A stretch of 64,000 bases of DNA from Callaeas wilsoni (lineage: Eukaryota > Chordata > Aves > Passeriformes > Callaeidae). The position numbers and the translations under genes were made by a program. The notes below the pieces were generated by a model that worked only from the letters and a program-made list of their open reading frames with translations, ran no database searches and had not been told where the DNA came from. The stretch is taken from NCBI GenBank assembly GCA_013398955.1, contig VWPU01013573.1, positions 372,001-436,000 on the forward strand, given 5' to 3'. The stretch's first letter is position 1. Every line of letters begins with the position of its first letter. This document shows, in pieces, positions 1-12,900 of the stretch.

Positions 1-3000
1 GCTGGACAAGCAGCAAGCCTGCTGTTAGTCCTCCTACAACACTGTATTGCCCCAAATGCCTGTACTGTCCAAGAACCTCGAGGATCTGGATCTAGAGCAA
101 ATTGCTACCGCAGCAATATGAGCTTGCAAGTCTGTGGGAACAAGGGGAAAAATATCCGTCTTCCTTAGCTTCTAGGAAAACAAAAAAGCTAAATCCAACA
201 AAGGAAACGGAAGAATGAGGATGTAGATAGAACAATGAGAAAAATCTTGCCATAAAAACTTTTCTGTTTCACTAGTAAGATTTTTTTATTTCTTAATAAT
301 AGATATGATTCAGATGAAAAAGCTCTCAACTTGCCTTTGGATATCCCTCTTCATCTTCTGCGTAAACTCAAGCCCATCCATGCATACTCTCACCAAGATG
401 TTTTGCAGGAGGAGATGTGTGAAGAGCTTTGCCTGGAGGGACCAGGTCTTCAGCTGCAAGCCAGATCCCCTGGCTCTGGCGTTGTGTTTCCCTGTCACAG
501 TGCTCTGCTCTGCTAGCAGCTGAGTATAATGCACTAAAATCCTAATCTCTAAAGCACTGTGTGCCAGGGCTTCAGAGATCAGCATTTCAGTCAGTTTTAC
601 TTTGCTGCTGCCATTGCAGCAAAGAGTGGCACAGCGGGGGAAAAGCAACACAATGTGCAGCGATGGAGAGGCACGCGTGGCTGGGAGGGGTGGGGGGCAA
701 GAGCATGCTAATGCAATATAAAGGCATAGGGAAAATGAAAGAAAGAAATGGGGGAAAATAGGTCTATTGAGCATGAATAGCAACCTTGGGCCCTCTCCTT
801 CCCAGCAGCCCTAACAGCAGGATGTCTCCATCCTCAATAAATCTGCCCTTTTCTGAGAAAAGCCTTGAATGACCTGCAGGGTTTTTTTCTATCTCTTTCC
901 TTGAAAATGGAAAGATTAGGAAACCTCTGCTACAACCCGTCTGTGCATGTGAGTATCTGTGAATATTTTAAGATTACTCCCTCCTGCCCCTACCATGTGC
1001 TTTAAAATTAAAAACAAAATGATACTGCAGAAGCTGGAAGAGCTGAAATCTGACCCAGGTACTATCTGAGTGTAGGCTATTCTGTCACCTAGACCCAGTC
1101 TGGCACAGTGCACACAGGGACACAAATACTCGACTGACCGAGCAGAACACTTCCAACTTCATGGCACAATGGTCACAGCTAAAGGAAAAAAGCAACACCT
1201 CACAGTAATAAAACGAATTCTATAACCAAACACTGAAATAGTCAGGAGAATCAAAAATAACTGGGCAATAATTTTAATATCACAGGGTTCATGGCATGTT
1301 AACTATTGAAACCCGCTTGGGGTAAAGCCTCATTGCCATCAATCAGAAGAGCAGAGTAATTTAAGAAAGTCTTTCAGGCTATCAACTTTGACAGCATCTT
1401 AATGTCTTTGCTAAACCAGCATGGCCAATCCATGCCACCAAAATCTACTTCACGGTACCTATGTCAGGCTAGAGTACCGTTACATGGGATTAGTGCAACA
1501 CACTGATAATGCTCTTTGGAATAAAAGCTGATTGAACTTTGTCCCTTAAGAGCGTTTAGACAGTCTAGTGGTCTGCTAACCCACATGGGCTCATCCACGG
1601 TTCCTCCACTACAGACAGGCAGAGAGCATCTCTGAGCCTCTTCTGCAAACCCCTCCTCATCCCCACTTATCTGTCATGCAGGTAAGAAAATGCTCATCAT
1701 CCTCACCCCAGAAGCTGTTTTAGTCACTGATTCGGAAGTTGCTGTGTAAATTCTGTATCTGTTGACATCCCTTTTGTAATCCTGCAGAAGGATGTTACCT
1801 TTTATATCAGGGTGTTCTGACAGATATGCTCTTGCAGATTTAGTGTCTGTGGTTTAAAACATTATTGCTCTGGCCTTCTGCAAAGGTTACTGTTCTCAGA
1901 TCAACAGTAGCCAAATGGGATGTGTGTCTCTCCCCCAGCACCCACAGCAACTGCTGGTAAAGGTGGATTTGAAATAACCTATCAATAACCTATAAACTAC
2001 AGAGGGATAGCACTGAGATACTGAAAGAGCAGCTGCTGCAAAAGCAGGAATTGTCATAGAGAGGCATGGTGAGAACATCTGAAAACTTTTACAGCAAGGT
2101 GCATCAAAACGCAGCTGCCAAGTGGGAAGTCAAAATTCCTGGGCGAAATCTGTTTTATGGAGTTCCTACACCTCCTCAACTCTCTACTGTCTTGTTCCTA
2201 TCCTTGCACACCACTGAGTCGTCCCTCGGTTTGAGGTGTGGCAGTCACCTGTGGGTCATCCTGCAAAGTGGTGAACTGATGCAAGTAGAAAAAAACCCCA
2301 CCATCCTTTCCCTCCTCCCTGTGCTGAAGGATTATTTTTATCCCAGACCAGTTGATAATCTGGTTCACGACAAGTCTCACACTACAGCATCAGCACAACT
2401 GAACAGGCAGCTTGAAAAGGCTGCAGGGAGGATAAATACACAGAAAAAGGGAGAAGTCTTTAAACCACTGCTGCTGCTGAGGCTTTCAGACTGCAAAATC
2501 AGGGTGCTTGACTGGTACCTCTAAACTGCCAAATAATCCATTATCCAATAATAATCTAAGCAATCCAATCCAGAATTCCCAAATTTCCTCAGCTCCTGGT
2601 GCTCTTCATTCCGTGTAAATGTTTTTGAGATCAAGACTACAACCAGTGGTGGAGACAGTAAGCCCAGACTGGGATGACTTTATAGGGAAAGAATTAGCCA
2701 GCAGTCTAACACTGCCGGAGATGGATTTACATCTGAAGGCGTCTCGCACATGGTATAAATGTCACTCCTTCCTTGCTGCCCCCATTCCTCCAGAAGTCAC
2801 TGGAAAACAAAAAACCCACAAAAAAATTTGGAGAGAGGAAGCTAAAAGTGGAACCAAACCAAACCAAAAGTAAATAAAAATGTTTTACCTGGCTCCCCTG
2901 GGCACACAACAGCAGGCCTGGCAATAATGAGAGTGAGGAATGAAATTTTAAAATGAATGCAAGAGGGAGAAACTGCAGAGAAAATTGAGACAGAGTTTCA

Positions 3001-5704
3001 GTGTTATTTATCCCAGACAAAGCATACATGCTCAGCTCTGAGCAATCCATGGCACGGGAACAACTCCAGGATGGAACTCTGACACAACTAATCTTCCTTT
3101 TCTATTCCCTTCTGTGCTTTTGAGAAGGAAAGGAGAGAGAAAGCAATTTAGTGTAGTGATGCAACTTGTTTACTTCTCAGTACCTGCTCAGCTGTGTTGG
3201 CTGAAACACACTCTGGGAGGTGCAAAGGAAAGGAAAGAGAAAGGGAAGAAAGGAGAGAAAGAATTACAGGAGTAGAAAGAAAACTGTAGGACAGGCCTCC
3301 AATTTTGCCACTGCCCAGTGGTCCATGCAAGCAGCATCCATATGGCCACCAGCATGCCAGCAGAATTACATGGGTTAGTTATCCAAGCCTTGCTGTGCTT
3401 GAACCGTTTAAGCTCTGGCTCATTTGAACGCGATGGAAATGCCCAAGCGAGCAGCTTAGATGGCAGATCCAAGGGGGCACCGTGTGCCTGGCCTGATCTA
3501 CCACCCCCTCCACCATGGGGCTCCTCCTGCTGAGGCAGGACATGCTCAGGCCGTTGGGAATTCAGCTCACAGCATGGCTGTGCACAGGGGCATCCTCAGC
3601 CTTTGCCACAGGGAACACAGAGGGAGGTTGTGGTCACCCTCTGCTCCCTGCTCAGGTCCCAGTGACTGCAGAGGGAAGAAGGATATGCAGAAGATGGAAA
3701 AGGGGGAAGTTTATTAGCAAACGCTGTCATTTCTCCTGTCATTCTCTAAAGCTTTCACCCTGTCCCTAACACAAAGTAAACGTTATTACAAAAGCAGAGA
3801 TGGTCTCTTAGGTGAAGAAAACAGTAAAACCTACCAAATTGCCAACTTCTGATTGCTTTGTAAGCCCGTCATTAGAGCTGATACACCAACATTTACATGA
3901 CAGAATCCTTTTTATTAGAAGCAAACCATTCCTAAAATACATTAACAACCTACATACTCACTGACTCTTTGTAGTTTGCCTAACACTTTAGAATGTGTTA
4001 AAATCACACATAAAAGTTATAGTAGCCTAACACTCAGGAAATAAGAGTCCTTTAAAGGTTTAATTCAACCACTAATGGATTTTTTCCCAAGTTAGAAAAC
4101 ATTTTTATATTGCTGATTTACTGCAGGTGTGGTAACTGAATTTGGCTTTACACATACCAGCTGCAAGCAAATCATGGAAAAGGCTTCATAAATCAGTTTA
4201 AGGCACTGTAGGCTTCACGGTGCTTGGACTGGGGCAGAATTTCCCCACACAAGCACACAAAACAAATGGGAGTTTATAATTTTCTCTGTCATAACTCATA
4301 ACTTTTAAAGGTTAGAAATCAAAGCACCACACAGTGGAATTTTATACATCTGAATGGGATGGACATAAGGCATCCCAGAAAATGATTTATATCATCCCCT
4401 CTTCACACAACAGAAGAATGAAAAATGCAATGGTGACAAAGGCATTGCCTAATTGTGTTACTTGGTAAATACCTTCTCTTGAAATTTCTCCGGACAGATC
4501 AAGATTTTTAACTTTCTCTTTGTTTTAGAGACTGTTCTCCAGCAACTACTCCACCTTTTTAAATGCATCTTCCAACGCGCACTATATTTTGCAGTTTTGC
4601 TTTTTTTTCAACAAGTTGCACTGGCTCAGAGTCAGACACTGTAAGACAAAAAGCCACAGTGACTTTATCCAAGAAATATGAGGTGGCAGACATCCAGTAC
4701 GCCCAGCACTCAAGGTGAAAGAACAGCATGGAAAAAGATTCACAAATTAATTGTCAATTACGGAGGACTGCCGAAGTGAACACTAGATGCATGCATGGGA
4801 TAATTTACTCAGGCACCTGCACAACTGAGCTGTGGATGGTGCTGAAGCAATTACTCTGTTACTTAAAAGAATGAGATATCATCATCAGAAAAGGACATAA
4901 AGGAAAAGGAGCAAGTTTAATTTTCCCCAAACACATAAAATCAGTGCAGTTAAGCACCAAGGACCCAAGTGGATGATGGTCCTCTGGAAGGAGAGGTCGG
5001 AGTACCTGACTGAAGGAAGCTGCCTGTAAGAAAGTGAAATTAATTGCTCATACAGTTTTTCCACAGCATGCAGGCAAGCCAGAAGATGTTGTTGTACACA
5101 CAGCTCCAATATGGGCATCCTGTGGCAACAGGTGGAAAGCCTAAGATCTCATTTGCCATACTGTGTCACAGGGAAGTCACCAGGTGGTGAGGGCTTCTAC
5201 CTTCTCTGCTGCAAGTGGCTCTGACAAAGAGCCTGGGTGTGCTCCACAGCCAGCCATTGGTAATCCCTGGACACGCTGCTCAAACTTTGGATCCTTCACG
5301 AACAAACTTCAGTGAAGCATTTCTTGGCCTGTGAGACTCAAGGATGACACAGGAGATTCACTTCTGCATCTGTGTTCTCCACACGGCCCCTTGGTCCTAG
5401 CTCCCACTGGCATGGCACAGGAGTGGGGGAAGAACTAGAGATTAGAGGCAGGATAGCAGCTGCTCCTCCTGGCTCTTTGAATGCAGGGAAAACAGCTTTT
5501 GCCCAATGCATGGGAGTGATATCATCAAATCAGCAAGCCAAGAACAGAAGGACTACATCAAAAAGGAAACAGGAACAAGAACTCCTTATAAAGCAAAACA
5601 GTCTTGCTTTTTTAGAGCAAAATCTTTGCCTAAAAAGCTCTCACAAAACAACCCATGGGAGGTTTAGACCATTTTCAAGGGCTGGAAGAAAAACAGTCCT
5701 GGGG
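1..5704. other. Unassigned noncoding DNA, no element recognised
   Basis: I see no gene, RNA or mobile element here. The longest open frames are 310-783 on the minus strand (157 codons) and 2,066-2,524 on the plus strand (152 codons). Neither has a recognisable domain or a convincing splice pattern, and both look like chance frames. An 11-base unit (ATAACCTATCA type) occurs twice in a row near 1,974-1,996. The composition is ordinary AT-leaning, CpG-poor vertebrate DNA, probably intronic or intergenic. Confidence 0.6.
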
Positions 5705-5795
5705 TTAGAGTGGTAACCTGGATCTGGGGAGACCCACTTCAGTTCTTTGCTCTGCCAAGCGTTCTTGCATGACCTTAGGCAAAGACACTGAAGAT
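5705..5795 (+). mobile_element. Ancient MIR/amniote-core SINE remnant
   Basis: The stretch reads like a decayed plus-strand MIR-type SINE core. A segment of the type 'gatctgggagacc' is followed by a 'ctctgccaag' block and then 'catgaccttaggcaaagac', which corresponds to the conserved 'gtgaccttgggcaagtcac' core. MIR-type SINEs are tRNA-derived, nonautonomous and predate the bird lineage. The match is by eye; the ends are uncertain and the tRNA head is too decayed to recognise. Confidence 0.5.
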
Positions 5796-8700
5796 GTAGT
5801 TAGCGGATACCTCGGCTTCAAAGGCAAAGTCAGCCTAAGAAGTTCTTGCCTTCCCCCGCCTGCCATTTGCTGCCTCCACACTTGCGCTGCCCCAGGAGCC
5901 CAGAGGCACTACCCTGTAAACCGAATTACTGAACAGGATAATGTTAAAAGCAAGTTTTGGTTGTCTTTTAGAGGCAGAAAGGTAATTTTGCATTGGACTG
6001 ATTAAAGGATCCACAATCAATCAGCTACAGCAGCAAAAGAGGTGAAGCTGGGGAAGCCCATCCATGATGGCACAAGGGCTGGAATAAGCAGGAGGAAGGC
6101 TGCAAAGACAAGGTGCTATCCAAGACTGGTGAGAGAACCTCCTCAGCAATGCCAGATGCACTTGGACAGCGTCAGCTGCTGGTGTTTGTGACGAATGTGG
6201 CTCCCTCTCCCCACCTGCCTCTCCAGCCCCCTTGGCAGAGATGGCTGCCCTCCTAGAAAGGGCAGCAGAAGGAAAGATACGTCAGCACTTCACCTGCTGC
6301 TGTCTGAAGGAAGAAACAGCCAGGAATATGCTGAAACCAGCACCACCACTGGATGCAATGCACTGTTTAACCTTCTCCCTAAACCCTGGATTCTCAGGTA
6401 TCACCTAGCTGGGGATGGCAACACCCCTCACATTCCCAGGCTGTTGGAGGGGATAAACAGAGTCAGGGTGCTGAGACACCCCAGGTAAATAGGGGCCATG
6501 GGGAGACCAACAACAGAAAGCAGCAGCCAAGCTCATTTTGGTAAGCTCCCATTTTAAAGGCTGACATGCAAATCTCTACTTACCCTACATAATATGAACA
6601 TTCTCCTACAAACCCGGCTCCTGATTAACTCAGTACATCACTTGCCAGTGCTCTCTGAATGAGCCTGTGAGCCCAATTAGCAGCAGATGCAGCACTAACA
6701 CTCCTCACCTGCTGTGCTTACCAGTCTTCAGATCAGGAAGGGAAGGGAATATATCAAAGACTTGCGAAGGGAAGGAAGCTTAGAAAAGGCTCAGAAAGGA
6801 TGAGGGAAATAGATGTCTGCAACAGTTCCTCAGGCAAGGAAGCAGAGCCCTATACAAAAGGGAAAATATATGGGCCTAGGGAAAACATTGCTGCAGATCA
6901 TAAAAAACATCCAAAGGGCTGCTGGAGCGCCCCGGGAGCGCGGTGCAGGGTGTAGCCAGGAGTGCTGCTGGGGCTCAGGGGACCTTTGCCTTGCCTGAAC
7001 CCTGGGGAGCTCTGCCACATGCAGAGCTTCTCCCCGTGTGCTCTGGTACATCTGCACAGGAACCTAAGTCATCCTACATTTTCCATGAGTTCTCCCTGAC
7101 CTGCCTGTTTTCTCTAGTGCCCCAAAGAAAAAGGAAAGAGCCTCTCAAGCCTACAGCTGCAATACTATTACAACTCAGACAGGAGACTCTTAACTAATGT
7201 TTTGTGAACTCCCAAACTCCACAGCTGCATCTGAGTTTTATTTCTGAGCATCTCTACCAGTGAACTGACTGCTCTTACCCACCAAAGCATCTGTCAGCTT
7301 CTGCACCTCAACCACTGGCACTGGTTTTGTAACAATAAGAAAAAAGAACATCACATGCCAGTTTGGATTTTTGGTCAGAGGAGTAGAGAACCTGCCTTTG
7401 GGAAAGGTCCAAAAAATAAGGTTAGGAGTAGATGGATGTGAATGCCTGAAGCTTTGACATGTTGGGGGAGATGGATTTAATACTTTATTTAATGCTATAG
7501 TTTTCCAGCAACCAGCAGAAGGCAGCCACATACTCAAAGCAAGAAGCCTAAATCTCTCCAGTGTGTTGGGCAAGGAGAGCCCAGGCATGACACATAAACC
7601 AGCAGCCAATTTAGCAGCAACTTCTACATGTCCATCTTTTCTAAACTTCAGCTGTCCCAGCAGTAAAAGGATAATGGATTTCTTATTTTTAGAATAGAAA
7701 ACATGTATCTTTTACATATATAGCACATATTTGGTGAACCTTTCTTCTTGTTATCCTCAAGACAGTTGTGGCTGTAGGACATAGCTGTAACAGAAACATT
7801 TTGAAAGAACAGTCTTATTCAAGGTTTTGTCAAACAGCCCATCTAAGGATCCCACACTTGTACAATTTTACTGTTCTCTAGATATTAAACTACTGGCCTC
7901 CAGTGACTGCTGACCAGCTCCCAAGTGCTGCCCACATGTCACACACTGGTTTGACAGCAGTCTCAGTGGAGAGGCATCACCCAGTCTGAGCAAACTGGAC
8001 TGTGAAACACAGAAAAGCTTCCTGCAGTTACTGATGACAATTTCCATAAAAAGTCTTCTGGTTTCCAAAATATACCACAAATGGCCAGTGTTTCCAAGGA
8101 ATGCTCCCAACAGAAACACAGTGAAGGAGATGGTTTTGTTTTCTACAGATGCATTCTCTTATCTTTGAAATGGGAATGATGGTGCATTTTCAGAGAGAGG
8201 AAATTAATGTCTCTGTCACTGGGCTTTACAACTGTATTTGCTTTTCAGACATTTATTCCCCATCTTCAGCATGTGAAACTACTGCTACAGGTTGACAAAG
8301 AAAGCTGTCAGTGGTGACCATGCCACCAGGGTGAGACACTCTAAAACACATCTGAATTTCACCCTGGCAGGTCTGGTACTCGGATCAGAGGCAGGAATAC
8401 AGACGTAAAAGACCATAAGGAAACAAACAATGGAAGAGATTTTTTTGGCGAATACAACAAAGATACTTTAAAATTAATTTTCTAATCTAGCCTTTCAAAG
8501 CAGAAGGAAGAATGAAATCATGCAAGAATTCTAATTTAAACTGAAAAGTGAAGTAAAAATCTGTCCTTAACACTGAGTATAAAGGAGAAGAGCTGAGACA
8601 GCACCCTGCTTTTCGGTTCTCTAGAGGACAAGTAACAGTGTACAGCAGGTCCAGCTCAAGGTCTGCCATGGGGTCTCTTGGCTGTTCCAGGAGCCTCAAG

Positions 8701-9903
8701 ACCTGGCATGCCCATGAGGGTTCCTCCTCTTTGCAGAGGGCATGGTGTACTTTGGTTTTAAGTCTTTATGTTCTTCCAAATTATTAGGATAAATTTGGCA
8801 GCTAGTAGCATGGAGGAAGGAACAGAGAGTGGACATCTGCAGGCATCTCTGGACTGCATGTGTAAGACAGCTGCTGCCCGACCTTGCACAGAACTCAGTC
8901 TATATGGTGGCTTGTGACCTTACATTTCTCAGCGTACCTGTCATGACTTGAAGAGCATGACATTTTCAAAATCCTCTCCACCGAGTACCATTTCATTTGT
9001 ATGGCACAAGAAGATGCACAAGCATCTGTGGAATGAATTCCACCCAGTTGAGCAGATAACATCATTGTGCCATGCCTGCAACCTAGACCATTAGCTTTAG
9101 GTGCAATTTCAAAAGATAAGTAGGCTAGTCAATCTTGATAAGAGTCCAAGCCAACCTGCTCCTGCTGCTCTTGGACATGCTGGTACATTTTTCTTGACCT
9201 GGCATCATGATTGCATGATTCAATATAATTTGTGTTACTACCAGGCATGTGGGTGTCTAAGGGGCAAATACTGGAAGAATGGATTTCAAAGATCAGACAT
9301 TCAGATTTTGCCAAGTATGCTCCTACATGCACAATCCATAAGACAGTGAACATTTAGAATAAGTTCCACAAAAATCTCTCATTTTAAGACAAGCTATCAC
9401 AATGGTCCAGACTTGTAATATAGGAAGCGTTCTGAGATCAAAGGAATTTGGGTCATGAAACTCTGAGGAGAAAAATTTTCTTTTACAGGGCCTACCCTTC
9501 ATTGCTTTTGATTTAAAAGCAGAGAAGTACTATCAGTGTGTTCCCAAAATGGTCTTTTCAGATGTGATCCTCCCCTTCCCTCCCCTGCTTTTGCAGAGGG
9601 TAGCGGTGTTGCCCTTGTGGCTGTCCAGCACACACCACCACCAAGGTTAGCTCCTATCTAGTCAAACACCTGTATCCTGACCTCCTCAGTACAGATACAG
9701 CCTTAACAGACTAAAAACACAGATCAAACCCCTCTTTTGGTGGGTAACCTCATTCCTTGTCTTACAGGGATTGTAACATGCAGGTTTTGCCCATAACTAA
9801 AACCATCTCTCCTGGACAACAGCGGGCAGCTCTCACTGAGTCAGCATCTCAAATTCTCAAGGGTTCACTTCATTGTGTCTAGATAATATGAACATGGATG
9901 ACT
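5796..9903. other. Unassigned noncoding DNA, no element recognised
   Basis: No gene or clear repeat is visible. A weak resemblance to the 'cttatctttgaaatggga' part of old SINE/L2 tails occurs near 8,155-8,190 but is too short to call. The longest open frame is 7,238-7,609 on the minus strand (123 codons), without a recognisable domain. A 42-base exon-like piece lies inside it at about 7,279-7,320 and is judged likely to be chance. Confidence 0.55.
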
Positions 9904-9996
9904 TCTAGCGGAACATGTCCCTGGCATGGCAGGGGGGCTGCAACTAGAGGATCTTTAAGGCTCCTTTCAACCCAAACCATTCCATGGCTTTATGAC
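9904..9996 (+). mobile_element. CR1 LINE, 3' end fragment
   Basis: This is a plus-strand CR1 3' terminus. It starts in the 'ctagtggaaggtgtccctggcatggcaggggg' equivalent, then a 'gatctttaaggctcc' motif, then 'caacccaaaccattcc', and stops near the terminal 'ctatgattctatgat' equivalent, which has diverged to ATGGCTTTATGACT. CR1 copies are usually 5'-truncated because target-primed reverse transcription starts at the 3' end. Only about 90 bases of 3' UTR are present, so no coding sequence remains. Confidence 0.85.
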
Positions 9997-12900
9997 TGAG
10001 GCAGTTGGCAGAAATGTCACGGCCAGCAGCCTTGGCCAGCACCACCAGTACAAAAATGAGAAGCGGGCAGCAATAAGGCTCACCTAATATCAAATTATAC
10101 CCTGCTCATGGTGGATCACACTTTCTCTTCTTGACTGTTGTGACTGCCAGGATTGGGTTGTTGACTGCTCTGAAAGCATGAAATGTGACACTACTGGAGA
10201 AAACAAAAAAATATGTAAATATTATATACGTATTTTTCTATCCCGACAAAAAAAAAGGTAATATAATATAAACCGTAAATAAACAATAAAGACACGAAGC
10301 CAAGCCCACTCAAAAATATACAGCTGAATATATCTGAACTGAGACTTTAAACTTGGGATTTTATACATAATTTGGGCTTTTCTGTTCTTCATTCCTCATG
10401 TGGGAAATAAAAAAAAAAAGAATGAGTTCTAAAGTGGACTGGTAGAACATAGAAAAAAAATGAACTGTATGATCCATTTGCACTAGGCTTGTTGATTGTT
10501 GTTTTTTTAATCAGAGAGGGAAAAAGACCCAATTACTGTTCTGAAATGAAAGATTCACTCTGGATAGTCATTGACACTTGTCACACTGCACTTCATAGCT
10601 TTTCTTCATGGCCACCAGTACAATAAGCACTCAGTGTTTGACTTTCAGTGAAAACATTTCAAAACATCAAGTACATGGAAACAGTCTGCACAGAGTATGT
10701 TCCTGATAGTCCCAAAATGTCCTCCAATGTTATTCAAAGCAAAATATTTGTTCCAAGATACATAAAAAAGGGGAAAATTTGATGTGATGCTACTTCAGAT
10801 TAAAACCAAGCAATTTCATTTTATGCTTTATATGCTCTCCAGTCCCACTAAGTATAATTATAGACTTCTGTCTACTTACAAATCTCTCTGTACAATGGAA
10901 AAAGCAATAAACACAGGTTCTGCCAGCAATCAGATAACACTTATCGTAAACAATAGCTTTTACGATCTATTTGAAATGGGTTCAGCTGCTACAACTTAAG
11001 ATTTGGTTATTTTTGTTTTCTTGTTGGATTTGCAGCAGGTGGTAAGGACATGATAGAAGTGTTTAGCCACAAGAGATTTCGAAAAGGGACTAGTATTTCA
11101 TTGCATATGAAATATGACAGATTTATTTTACAAAATCAGTTTTCCATCTCCCAGGAGCCTCTAACTAGTTTGTAGAGGCTACTTCTGAAACTTTGTTCTT
11201 CCTGGCTCTCAGCTCTGCCAGCACCACATACAGCCTGATGCCACACAAAGGGTGACCCACATTCAGAAGTGACTTCTCATCAATTCTGTGTGCCAGTTTC
11301 TTATGCAAGTGGGAAATTGTGCAATGCCCTGAAGTAAATGTTAACTGCTGATAGGGGCTCAGCAAAGATGGATCAAATTTCCTGCAATTCAGAGAAGTGT
11401 GACTTACTGTAGCTCTGGAAAGCTGGGAAAGAGCCCTCAGATATCTGCATGTCCTGCTCTGAGAGAACACTGCACCACGAAAATGCTATGCATTATGACT
11501 GTGTGAGTGTAATATCACAACAATGATCCCAGCAGGAGATCAGTCAGCAAGACAGGGATGTATCTGCGAAGGCACGGGCCTAAAAAGAACCTGAAAGGCT
11601 AGGTGGGACAGGGTAGTCTCTTCCATGGATCCTACCTCTTCAGAGATGCAACGGATCCACCTTGCTCCCCACAGATGTGTTCTCCTCCCATCTCCTCACT
11701 CCCAGCAGCCCCAAAGGTGTCCCACAAGGGACACACAAATGCTTTACATACTCTCCAAATGAAAAACTGCTTTCTGTCCCATTTTCTCAGTCTCAGGGAC
11801 AGCAGATCCAATAGGTTCATGGACAACTTCCACAAAGACAAGGGATGTTAGCATCAACATCAGTGGTCAAGGATTCAACATCAATGAAGCCACAAAAAAT
11901 TACTTCAATCTAACATTATCTCTCTCCCTCCAAGTATATATCACTTATATATCTCCCTCCAAGTATATATCAGTTGCAAGATACTTGTGGTTCGTACTTT
12001 GTTTATTTTTCTAAAGAAGATTAGCAAGAAAATGGAAGGCTAACAGAACATTAAGGTCGAGAATTTAAATGAAGTAGTTAGGAAAAACAAGGCTGTAATT
12101 CTCCTAACCACTCTACATCAACCATCTTGCACATATTCAGAAATTAGTGTTGTTGTACAGGCTGGGGAATTTATGTTGCAGTATACCTGTAATAGGAGAG
12201 CCGCATTTATTGCAGGAACTTTTAATTTCCTAACTTGTACATTAAATTCCCAATAAAGCTTCATGCTGTCTTTTGGTGGTGGTGGCTTTTTTAAAAAACT
12301 GTTATTTCCCATGCTTTTAAAAGAAATGAATGAGACAGTGCTTGAATACTGAAACAAATGCAGATAACTTTTGCCAATTTTTACATACAATTTACAGACT
12401 AAATGTATCAATCCACCTCACATCTATACTTTTCAAATCAATTACTGAAATAACCACAGTTAGCGTGCAGAATACAACAGCACATGTAATTGGAGCCTTG
12501 CCTATTAACATTTAGAGAAACCTTATGGATCTATGACTAGAATCTCAACAACTTCCAGAATTACTTCAGACAGCTGAAAAAGACAAGACAGTTAAGGTTC
12601 AGGGTGGGAGAAGGGGACTTGGAAAACCTAAAAGCTCCACCCGAAGAGAACTGGTTCATGTTGTGTTAGCCTTCCTCCCCACCCTTCCCAAAACCCCTCC
12701 TAACAATCATGACTAATACAGCTTCATTTGACAATTTTTTCTGTAACTGAGTTAAGAAAGTCTGTGGGCCAAGAACACAGCAGCAGCCGCCTCAGCCACC
12801 TACGCTTGCTTGAGAAGCACTTGGTGCCTTTAGTGACCACAGCTTTGACTTGAGTTTTTCCCACCCAACTTAAACATTACCCTTTTTTCACGATGCACTT

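Noticed and set aside
310..783. 157-codon minus-strand open frame
   Set aside because: Leucine/serine/cysteine-rich translation with no recognisable domain, no splice signals and no repeat homology; best explained as a chance frame.
2066..2524. 152-codon plus-strand open frame starting with ATG
   Set aside because: No recognisable domain, no upstream promoter features and no splice context; vertebrate noncoding DNA of this size yields such frames by chance.
7279..7320. 42-base exon-like segment (minus strand) with TTTTTTCTTATTG tract and GTAAGAG donor
   Set aside because: Short, weak branch and acceptor context (ACAAAACCAG), and no partner exon; probably chance.
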